Shown: in pieces, positions 1 to 7,140 of the stretch
Layout: each line of letters opens with the position of its first letter
Numbering within the stretch: position 1 is the stretch's first letter
Origin: Dyella_B sp035277725
GTDB lineage: Bacteria; Pseudomonadota; Gammaproteobacteria; Xanthomonadales; Rhodanobacteraceae
Length of the DNA stretch: 7,698 bases
Direction: 5' to 3'
Assembly (NCBI RefSeq): GCF_035277725.1
Contig: NZ_DATEJY010000247.1
Span: 1-7,698, forward strand
Program-made: the position numbers and the translations under genes
Notes under the pieces: model-generated
Database searches by the model: none
The model's input: only the letters and a program-made list of their open reading frames with translations
Told to the model about the DNA's origin: nothing

Positions 1-941
1 AGCAGGAATGCTGCACGCGGCAGATAACCCGACTCCTCCAGCATAAGAATGAAGAAGAACAGCACCAGAATCACCGGCAAAAAGCCAAGCACCGTGCCCA
101 GGCCACCGAAGATGCCGCTTACCACCAGATCGTGGATCGGACCGGCCGGCAACACCACGGCGGCATGTTCACCGAGCCAGGTGAAACCTTCGCCGATCAA
201 GTCGCTCATCGGCTTGCCGGATGCGTACACCGCCTGGAAGACCAGGAACATCACCACCGCGAGCGTGAGCAAACCGAATACCGGATGCAGCGCCCAGCGA
301 TCGAGCGCATCGTCGATGGCGGCCGTGGCGCGCGGCATGGTGACGGTGGCCGCCATCAACTGGCGTACTTCATCGTGCAGATTGGCGCGGCTTTCCGGAT
401 CGTCCGGCAACGCAAGCGGTGCTTCCGGCAAATCGCCATCCACACGCTCGACCAGCGCACGTGTACCGCCGCGCTTCACCGCAATCGTTTCCACCACGGG
501 AATGCCGAGGCGACGCTGCAGTTCCGGCACATCGATGGTGATGCCGCGATGGCGCGCGGCGTCCATCATGTTCAAGGCGAGCACAACGGGACGGCCAAGC
601 CGTTTCACTTCCAGCACAAAGCGCAGATGCAGGCGCAGGTTGGTGGCATCCGCCACGCAAATGATGAGGTCGGGCGCTGCTTCGCCGGGATAGTTGCCTT
701 CCAGCACGTCGCGGGTGATCTGCTCGTCCGGGCTGGCGGCGTCGAAGCTGTAGGTACCGGGCAGATCCAGGATCTGCATTACGCGGCCGGACGGCGCCGT
801 GAATCGCCCCTCCTTGCGCTCCACCGTGACACCGGCGTAATTGGCCACTTTCTGGCGTCCGCCGGTGAGCTGGTTGAACAGCGCCGTCTTGCCGCAATTG
901 GGATTGCCGACCAGGGCGATGCGCAGCGTATCGGCGCTCAT
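1..941 (-). CDS. feoB: FeoB ferrous iron transporter, N-terminal part (cut by left edge)
   Basis: FeoB is the inner-membrane permease for Fe(II), with a cytosolic GTPase domain at its N-terminus. I translated 313 residues from the ATG at 941-939. The G-protein motifs are clear: G1 GNPNCGKT at residues 12-19, G2 threonine in VTVERKEG (38-45), G3 DLPGTYS (59-65), and the FeoB-style G4 NMMD (124-127). A helical spacer follows, then the first membrane segment at about 220-239 and another hydrophobic stretch at about 285-301 leading into EESGYLPRAAF. Full-length family members have about 600-800 residues, so roughly half is missing beyond position 1. The start is supported by the 4-base ATGA overlap with the feoA stop, which implies translational coupling. 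Identification is firm; only the C-terminal permease half is unseen. Confidence 0.97.
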   Translation of the reverse strand, partial: MSADTLRIALVGNPNCGKTALFNQLTGGRQKVANYAGVTVERKEGRFTAPSGRVMQILDLPGTYSFDAASPDEQITRDVLEGNYPGEAAPDLIICVADATNLRLHLRFVLEVKRLGRPVVLALNMMDAARHRGITIDVPELQRRLGIPVVETIAVKRGGTRALVERVDGDLPEAPLALPDDPESRANLHDEVRQLMAATVTMPRATAAIDDALDRWALHPVFGLLTLAVVMFLVFQAVYASGKPMSDLIGEGFTWLGEHAAVVLPAGPIHDLVVSGIFGGLGTVLGFLPVILVLFFFILMLEESGYLPRAAFL

Positions 942-1177
942 GCAACCTCCCGCACGGTAACCCGCGCCGCTTCGGCACGACGCAACGCAAAGCGGGTCGA
1001 GCCAATCTGGATCAACAGCGGATCCGCGCCCACTGGGCCACGCGCAACCAGCTTCACGTGTTCACCGGCCACAAAGCCCAGGTCGCGCAGGCGTTGCGCG
1101 ATCAGGTCATTGGCATGGGCATCGTCGACTCGTTCCACCACGGCGTTAGCACCTTTCGGCAAATCGGACAGGCGCAC
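938..1177 (-). CDS. feoA: FeoA, small SH3-like ferrous iron transport protein
   Basis: This 79-residue cytosolic protein is the FeoB partner of the FeoA family, an SH3-like domain thought to support FeoB activity. The N-terminus MRLSDLPKGA, the central QRLRDLGFVAGE and the end STRFALRRAEAARVTV follow the usual FeoA pattern (a conserved leucine-rich start, RL.dLGf..G, and a final ALR..eA..i.V strand), and the length is typical. The start is GTG at 1177-1175. No ATG in the same frame lies just upstream: the two nearby ATGs, at 1211 and 1229, are in another frame, and the one at 1211 stops after six codons. A weak AGAAG about 10 bases upstream could serve as ribosome binding site. The stop overlaps the feoB ATG. 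A Fur-box-like site lies just upstream, consistent with iron control. Confidence 0.95.
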   Translation of the reverse strand: MRLSDLPKGANAVVERVDDAHANDLIAQRLRDLGFVAGEHVKLVARGPVGADPLLIQIGSTRFALRRAEAARVTVREVA

Positions 1178-1193
1178 AGTTGTTACGCTTCTA

Positions 1194-1215
1194 AATAAGA
1201 ATGGTTCGCATTGTA
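1194..1215 (-). promoter_or_regulatory. Putative feoAB promoter with Fur-box-like site
   Basis: On the minus strand, positions 1212-1194 read AATGCGAACCATTCTTATT. By hand this matches 16 of 19 positions of the form AATGAGAATCATTCTCATT commonly given for proteobacterial Fur boxes. A -10-like TACAAT occupies 1215-1210 and overlaps its edge; a -35 match is weak (CTGCAC about 17 bases upstream). Transcription would start around 1203, inside the site, about 25 bases before the feoA GTG. That geometry fits repression by Fe(II)-Fur. The octamer AATGCGAA recurs 18 bases further upstream (1230-1223), perhaps a second half-site. The call rests on pattern only. Confidence 0.5.
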
Positions 1216-1268
1216 TCCTCTTTTCGCATTGGGTGCAGGAGCTCCATTTTCGGGACCCGGCAGGAAAT

Positions 1269-1292
1269 AGTAGGATTGAGTCCTACTCAATC
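1269..1292 (+). promoter_or_regulatory. Interleaved inverted repeats, probable toxin-antitoxin operator
   Basis: Two perfect 7-base inverted repeats interlock here. AGTAGGA (1269-1275) pairs with TCCTACT (1281-1287), and GATTGAG (1274-1280) pairs with CTCAATC (1286-1292). Each has a 5-base spacer, and their centres are 5 bases apart. The block ends 18 bases before the antitoxin ATG, and a poor -10-like TAGGAT (1271-1276) lies inside it. ParD-type antitoxins with an N-terminal ribbon-helix-helix fold usually bind inverted repeats overlapping their own promoter, so this is the obvious candidate for autoregulation. The repeats are directly visible; the operator role is inferred. Confidence 0.6.
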
Positions 1293-1310
1293 ACTCCGGA
1301 AGATGCGTTT

Positions 1311-1607
1311 ATGCCACGTATCGCCAGTAAACAGCTCAGCATCACCCTGCCCGTTGAGATGGCCAATTTGCTCCAGGCCAAGGTTGAGGCCGGCGAATAT
1401 GCCTCCGTCAGCTCGGCCATCCAGGATGCGGTACGGCTTGCGCAAGCCCGCGACCGGGCGTTCGAAAACGCCATCGAAAATTGGCTGCATACGGAAGTGG
1501 CAGCGGCTTACGATGCACTCAAAGTAGACCCAAGCCGGGGGCTCACCACTGAACAAGTACTTGAGTCACTCGCCAAAGTACGCAAGCAGGGGCGCTCCCG
1601 ACCATGA
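1311..1607 (+). CDS. Type II antitoxin, ParD-like (ribbon-helix-helix)
   Basis: This 98-residue protein looks like a ParD-family antitoxin, which neutralises the downstream toxin by direct binding and represses its own promoter as a dimer. Residues 7-14 (KQLSITLP) form the expected DNA-binding beta strand. They are followed by helix VEMANLLQAKVEAGEYAS (15-32) and SSAIQDAVRLAQARD (34-48), the typical ribbon-helix-helix arrangement. The C-terminal part, with WLHTEVAAAYDALKVDPSRGLT (58-79), resembles the toxin-binding tail common in proteobacterial ParD-like proteins. The reading frame is open far upstream, but the ATG at 1311 is chosen because GGAAG (1298-1302) lies 8 bases ahead and the conserved domain begins right after it. 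Its stop overlaps the toxin ATG (ATGA, 1604-1607). The exact subfamily is uncertain. Confidence 0.88.
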   Translation: MPRIASKQLSITLPVEMANLLQAKVEAGEYASVSSAIQDAVRLAQARDRAFENAIENWLHTEVAAAYDALKVDPSRGLTTEQVLESLAKVRKQGRSRP

Positions 1608-1945
1608 GCTACACCGTGGTCTGGGCACCGGAAGCGCACGATCAGCTCATTGAACTTACCAGCCACATCGCCACTGCAGCATCCGAGGAAATCGCCGGCC
1701 GCTACATAGGCTCAGTGGTCAGATATTGCGACTCGCTAAAAACGTTTCCTCATCGCGGCAATAAGCGCGACGGCATCCGGCCGGGCATGCGCATTACCCA
1801 CTATCGAGGGAAAACCATCATCGGCTTCTCCGTAGACAACACGGCCCACACCGTATCCATTCTTGGCATTTTCCATGGTGGCCAAGACTACGAAACGGCC
1901 CTGCACCAATCAGTGATTTCCGCCAGCAACCATCTCTCCCCATGA
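1604..1945 (+). CDS. Type II toxin, RelE/ParE superfamily
   Basis: This 113-residue protein is most likely the toxin of the pair. It has the ParE/RelE layout: first strand MSYTVVWAPEAHDQL (1-15), two helices to about residue 46, the signature FPHRGNKRDGIRPGMR (48-63), then beta strands ending in ILGIFHGGQDYETAL (86-100). ParE-like members poison DNA gyrase, whereas RelE-like members cut mRNA on the ribosome; sequence inspection alone does not decide which applies. The FPHRG and IFHGGQDYE elements are those of the ParE-like branch. The core is full length, and about 13 extra residues follow it at the C-terminus. Translation is coupled to the antitoxin by a 4-base overlap. Its own stop (1943-1945) overlaps an ATG at 1942 in frame with liuC. 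Confidence 0.9.
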   Translation: MSYTVVWAPEAHDQLIELTSHIATAASEEIAGRYIGSVVRYCDSLKTFPHRGNKRDGIRPGMRITHYRGKTIIGFSVDNTAHTVSILGIFHGGQDYETALHQSVISASNHLSP

Positions 1946-1995
1946 CGGAAAGCTTGGTCTACGCTTCGCCACGTCTCCTCCCGCATGGATGTCCC

Positions 1996-2778
1996 ATGAC
2001 CACCATCCAGATCGCCGACCACGCCGGTATCCGCGAACTCCGCCTCAATCGCCCGGACGTGCACAACGCCTTCGACGATCGGCTGATCGCCGAACTCACC
2101 GCGGCTTTGCAGGATGCCGGCGGCGATCCTGCCGTACGTGTCGTGGTGCTGACCGGGGTGGGGGCGAGCTTTTCGGCCGGCGCGGACCTGAATTGGATGC
2201 GCGGCATGGCCAAGGCCAGCGAAGCAGAAAACCGTGAAGATTCCCTGCGTCTGGCAGCGCTGATGCGCACGCTGCAATTTCTGCCCAAGCCCACCGTCGC
2301 CCGCGTCAACGGCGCGGCGTACGGCGGCGGCGTGGGATTGATCGCCTGCTGCGATATCGCCATCGGCGTGAATACGGCCAAATTCGGTCTTACCGAGGTA
2401 AAGCTGGGCTTGGTGCCTGCCGTGATTTCGCCGTATGTGATGGCGGCCATCGGCGTGCGCCAGGCACGGCGCTTGTTCCTGACCGGTGAAATCTTCGATG
2501 CGGAAACGGCGATGAACATCGGCTTGTTGCACGAAGCAGTCTCCGCCGAATATCTGGACGACACCGTGCACGGCGTGCTCAAGCAGCTCGCCAAGGCAGG
2601 TCCCGTGGCGCAGCGCGAAGCCAAGCAACTTGCCTTCAACATGCACGGGCTCACGGAACCCGTGGCCGAACGCATCGACCATGACAACGCGGCATTGATC
2701 GCTCGGCTGCGCGTATCGGGAGAAGGCCAGGAAGGGCTAGGCGCCTTTCTCGACAAACGCGCCGCTGCCTGGGTTTAA
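1996..2778 (+). CDS. liuC: Methylglutaconyl-CoA hydratase-like enoyl-CoA hydratase
   Basis: This 260-residue crotonase-fold enzyme probably hydrates 3-methylglutaconyl-CoA to HMG-CoA in leucine breakdown. Evidence is FSAGADLNWMRGMA (59-72), the CoA/oxyanion-hole segment typical of LiuC proteins, and NGAAYGGGVGLIACCDIAIG starting near residue 104. The catalytic glutamate of LTEVKLG is Glu134. The second classic crotonase glutamate, expected in GGGxE, is glycine here (Gly114). The context of liuD and liuE favours LiuC over a general fatty-acid hydratase. I start at ATG 1996 because the family homology begins at MTTIQI; only a weak GGA precedes it. The ATG at 1942 would add 18 residues of non-family sequence and overlaps the toxin stop. 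Confidence 0.88.
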   Translation: MTTIQIADHAGIRELRLNRPDVHNAFDDRLIAELTAALQDAGGDPAVRVVVLTGVGASFSAGADLNWMRGMAKASEAENREDSLRLAALMRTLQFLPKPTVARVNGAAYGGGVGLIACCDIAIGVNTAKFGLTEVKLGLVPAVISPYVMAAIGVRQARRLFLTGEIFDAETAMNIGLLHEAVSAEYLDDTVHGVLKQLAKAGPVAQREAKQLAFNMHGLTEPVAERIDHDNAALIARLRVSGEGQEGLGAFLDKRAAAWV

Positions 2779-2800
2779 GGCACGCTGGCAACAGCGGTGC

Positions 2801-2864
2801 GTAGGCTGGGATGAAATCCCAGCTTTGTTGTAACTCTGGGTGCTGGGATTTCATCCCAACCTAC
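2801..2864. repeat. REP-type inverted palindrome pair, subfamily A
   Basis: The left unit (2801-2823) is GTAG followed by GCTGGGAT-GAA-ATCCCAGC, a perfect 8-base stem with a 3-base loop. The right unit (2842-2864) is its reverse complement with one change (GTAGGC becomes GTAGGT), and 18 bases separate them. It starts 22 bases after the liuC stop and ends before the cupin ribosome binding site. The GTAG head beside a foldable palindrome, arranged as an inverted pair, is the design of GTAG-type REP elements described in Stenotrophomonas. Such elements are thought to be spread by RAYT transposases. In RNA the pair could also fold into one long hairpin. Confidence 0.85.
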
Positions 2865-2896
2865 GTGCAGTTTCCTCCCCACTTACGAGGCACGCC

Positions 2897-3412
2897 ATGA
2901 AACGCATCATCAACATCGCCGACGTCGACCTGCAGCCACGCCCGCCCGCCTTCGCCGCCACCGGTGATGCGGCGCAACGCTTCGATGCCCGCATGGGTCG
3001 CGTGTCCATGCAACTGGGTGCGGAGAAGCTCGGCTACAACATCACCGCGGTGCCGCCCGGCATGCGCGCGTTTCCACTGCACAACCATCGCGTCAACGAG
3101 GAAATGTTTTTCATCCTGGAAGGTGAAGGGGAGATTCGCGTCGGCAGCGAGCGCCACCCTATCCGCCAGGGCGACATCATTGCCTGCCCGCCCGGCGGTC
3201 CGGAAAGCGCGCATCAGATCATCAACACTGGATCGGTTGAAATGCGCTACCTCGCGGTGAGCAGCAAGCTTTCGCCGGAGATCTGCGAATACCCGGATTC
3301 CAACAAGTACGGCATCCTGGGCGAATTCGGGCCGGATGCGGAAGGCAAGCCGCAGATGATTCGCATCGTGATGCGCCAAGGCGATACGACGGATTACTGG
3401 GAAGGCGAATAG
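2897..3412 (+). CDS. Single-domain cupin protein of unknown function
   Basis: This 171-residue protein has one cupin_2-type beta barrel. Motif 1 runs from Gly55 through HNH (His62, His64) and Glu68/Glu69 to Gly76. Motif 2 starts at Gly92 and carries Pro98, Gly100, His106 and Asn110. The likely metal ligands are therefore His62, His64, Glu68 or Glu69, and His106, so a bound Fe, Mn or Ni ion is plausible. There is no signal peptide, so it should be cytosolic. Start ATG 2897 is preceded by GAGG (2887-2890) 6 bases away; upstream frame extension only reads through the REP element. It sits between liuC and liuD in the same direction, so it may be co-transcribed. A role in leucine catabolism is only suggested by position; substrate and reaction are unknown. 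Confidence 0.9.
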   Translation: MKRIINIADVDLQPRPPAFAATGDAAQRFDARMGRVSMQLGAEKLGYNITAVPPGMRAFPLHNHRVNEEMFFILEGEGEIRVGSERHPIRQGDIIACPPGGPESAHQIINTGSVEMRYLAVSSKLSPEICEYPDSNKYGILGEFGPDAEGKPQMIRIVMRQGDTTDYWEGE

Positions 3413-3415
3413 CCC

Positions 3416-3489
3416 GTAGGTTGGGGTGCGAACCCCAACATCGCCATCCCGATGGACATGGCAGCGTTGGGGTTCGCACCCCAACCTGC
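3416..3489. repeat. REP-type inverted palindrome pair, subfamily B
   Basis: The left unit (3416-3439) is GTAG plus GTTGGGGT-GCGA-ACCCCAAC, an 8-base perfect stem closed by a four-base loop. The right unit (3466-3489) is the reverse complement with the head altered from GTAG to GCAG. The 26-base spacer contains a small stem, CCATC-CC-GATGG (3444-3455). It begins only 3 bases after the cupin stop codon, in the gap before liuD. The left unit is identical over all 24 bases to the left unit at 6503. There is no T-run after the stem, so it is not a standard terminator. Confidence 0.88.
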
Positions 3490-3568
3490 GAACATGCTGC
3501 GCCGCGCATCGGCGAAGTCATGCAATTCTGCTAGTTTTATGGGCTTTGCAGCTTCTGCGAGCCCCCGC

Positions 3569-5566
<1,998 letters not shown>

Positions 5567-5592
5567 CCGCCACCGGGTTGCAGGAGTTTGGT

Positions 5593-6486
5593 ATGACCCA
5601 TGATGTTCGTATCGTCGAAGTCGGGCCGCGCGATGGCTTGCAGAACGAAAAAACCCTGCTGCCGCCGGACATCAAGATTGCGCTGATCGATCGGCTTTCC
5701 TCCACGGGCTTGAAGACCATCGAAACTACCAGCTTCGTCAGCCCGCGCTGGGTGCCGCAGCTGGCGGACGCGGCGGAAGTATTCCGCAACATCCGCAAGG
5801 TGCCTGGGGTGACCTACCCGGTATTGGTGCCGAACGAACAAGGCTATCGCATTGCACGCCAGGCCGGCGCCACCGAGGTGTCGGTCTTCACGGCCGCCTC
5901 CGAAGCATTCAATCGCGCCAACATCAACGCCTCCATTGCCGAATCGCTGGAGCGCTTCGAGCCGGTACTGGAAGAAGCCAAGGCGGAAGGCGTGAAGGTG
6001 CGTGGCTACGTCTCCACCGCCCTGGGTTGCCCCTATCAAGGCGAAGTGGCTATCGCTGACGTCGTCAACGTGGCCAAGCGGCTGTATGAGATGGGCTGCT
6101 ACGAGGTTTCCGTCGCCGACACCATCGGCGTCGGTACACCGGCCAAGGCCCGCGCGATGCTGCATGCGGTAGCGCAGGAAATTCCCATGCACGCACTGGC
6201 TGTGCACTTCCACGACACCTACGGCCAGGCCCTGGCGAACATCCTCGCCTGCCTGGAAGAAGGTGTGCGCGTGGTGGATAGCGCCGTCTCCGGCACGGGC
6301 GGTTGCCCGTATGCAAAAGGCGCCAGCGGCAACGTCGCCACCGAAGACGTCGTCTACATGTTGCACGGCATGGGCATGCAGACAGGTATCAATCTGGACA
6401 TGCTGGTAGCGACCGGTGCGTGGCTTTCGGCGCAACTCAACAAACCGACGGCGAGCCGGGTGACCAAGGCGCGCACGACGGCCTGA
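5593..6486 (+). CDS. liuE: Hydroxymethylglutaryl-CoA lyase
   Basis: This 297-residue TIM-barrel enzyme cleaves HMG-CoA to acetyl-CoA and acetoacetate, the last step of leucine degradation. It starts with VRIVEVGPRDGLQNE, where Arg13 and Asp14 are the catalytic arginine and a metal ligand. VHFHDT carries metal-binding His205 and His207. The HMG-CoA lyase signature SGTGGCPYAKGASGN carries the catalytic Cys238 on its mobile loop. Length matches the bacterial family (about 300). ATG 5593 has a strong CAGGAG (5581-5586) 6 bases ahead; a TTG at 5578 in the same frame lies upstream of that site and is unlikely. It follows liuD by 26 bases, indicating one transcript. All catalytic residues are present, so it should be active. 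Confidence 0.97.
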   Translation: MTHDVRIVEVGPRDGLQNEKTLLPPDIKIALIDRLSSTGLKTIETTSFVSPRWVPQLADAAEVFRNIRKVPGVTYPVLVPNEQGYRIARQAGATEVSVFTAASEAFNRANINASIAESLERFEPVLEEAKAEGVKVRGYVSTALGCPYQGEVAIADVVNVAKRLYEMGCYEVSVADTIGVGTPAKARAMLHAVAQEIPMHALAVHFHDTYGQALANILACLEEGVRVVDSAVSGTGGCPYAKGASGNVATEDVVYMLHGMGMQTGINLDMLVATGAWLSAQLNKPTASRVTKARTTA

Positions 6487-6502
6487 GCGCAGGCTGGTAT
6501 CC

Positions 6503-6601
6503 GTAGGTTGGGGTGCGAACCCCAACAGCGCCATGTGTGTGAGATCGGGGTGTTGGGGTTCGCACCCCAACCTACAGGGCTGGGATGGCATCCCAACCTT
6601 C
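6503..6601. repeat. Composite REP array: subfamily B pair plus degenerate subfamily A unit
   Basis: The left unit (6503-6526) and right unit (6552-6575) are exact reverse complements over 24 bases: GTAG plus GTTGGGGT-GCGA-ACCCCAAC, with a 25-base spacer. Three bases later a third unit (6579-6601) follows in the right-hand orientation. Its reverse complement reads GAAGG then TTGGGAT-GCC-ATCCCAGC. It resembles the 2801-2864 elements more than its immediate neighbours, and its head has changed from GTAG to GAAG. The array starts 16 bases after the liuE stop and fills most of the gap to the next gene. No T-run follows the stems. Confidence 0.86.
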
Positions 6602-6643
6602 GACCGATCCACTTCCCGGCACAGAGCTGATAACTTTCCGCTC

Positions 6644-7129
6644 ATGCCCGACTTCACCATCCGCCCGCTCGAGCCACGCGACAGTGCCGCTGTCGCCAAC
6701 ATCATCCGCACCGTCATGCCTGAATTCGGCGCTGACGGGCCGGGCTTCGCCATCCACGACCCCGAAGTCGATGACATGCACGCCGCCTATGCGCGCCCTG
6801 GCAGTGCGTATTTTGTGGTGGAACGCGACGGCATCGTCGTCGGTGGCGGCGGTATCGCGCCGCTGGATGGTGGCGCGGTGGACGTATGCGAATTGCGCAA
6901 GATGTACTTTCTGCCTGGCGCGCGCGGCATCGGCGCCGGTGCCGCGATGATGCAGCGTTGCCTGGATGCGGCACGCCGCTTCGGTTTCAAGCGCTGCTAC
7001 ATCGAAACGCTGACCGGCATGGACGCGGCGCAATCGCTCTATCGAAAACACGGCTTCACCCAGCTATGCGAGCCGATGGGCGGCACCGGACATTTCGGTT
7101 GCGACCGCTTTTTCATTCTTGAGCTTTAG
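6644..7129 (+). CDS. GNAT family N-acetyltransferase
   Basis: This 161-residue cytosolic protein has the GNAT fold and would transfer an acetyl group from acetyl-CoA to an unidentified amine. It starts with the beta strand DFTIRPLEPRDSAAVANII (3-21). ELRKMYFLPGARGIGAG contains the acetyl-CoA pyrophosphate loop RGIGAG (94-99), followed by the helix AAMMQRCLDAARRFGF. The C-terminal part has YIETLTGMDAAQSLYRKHGF, the usual final strand and helix. Start ATG 6644 is where homology begins; no good ribosome binding site precedes it, and extension upstream only translates the REP array. The gene directly after it begins 11 bases past its stop, so the two are probably co-transcribed. The substrate cannot be read from sequence; small-molecule or peptide acetylation are both possible. 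Confidence 0.92.
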   Translation: MPDFTIRPLEPRDSAAVANIIRTVMPEFGADGPGFAIHDPEVDDMHAAYARPGSAYFVVERDGIVVGGGGIAPLDGGAVDVCELRKMYFLPGARGIGAGAAMMQRCLDAARRFGFKRCYIETLTGMDAAQSLYRKHGFTQLCEPMGGTGHFGCDRFFILEL

Positions 7130-7140
7130 CAGCAAGGCAG

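Noticed and set aside
1238..1245. Palindrome GGAGCTCC in the feoA/antitoxin gap as an operator
   Set aside because: An isolated 8-base palindrome is expected by chance, and it has no recognisable partner or spacing.
132..1607. Long plus-strand open frame of 491 codons spanning the feo region into the antitoxin
   Set aside because: The first 390 or so codons lie antisense to clear feoA/feoB coding and read through the control region; only the final 98 codons are a real gene.
3416..3489. Rho-independent terminator
   Set aside because: The stems are GC-rich but no T-run follows, and the same palindrome recurs in inverted pairs elsewhere, which fits REP elements better.
3452..3568. Possible 39-residue N-terminal extension of LiuD from ATG 3452
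   Set aside because: It translates the REP right unit (GFAPQP-type peptide) and is not family sequence; homology begins at MFERVLIANRGE.
6533..6643. Possible N-terminal extension of the GNAT protein
   Set aside because: It is translation of the REP palindromes; the family begins at MPDFTIRPLE.
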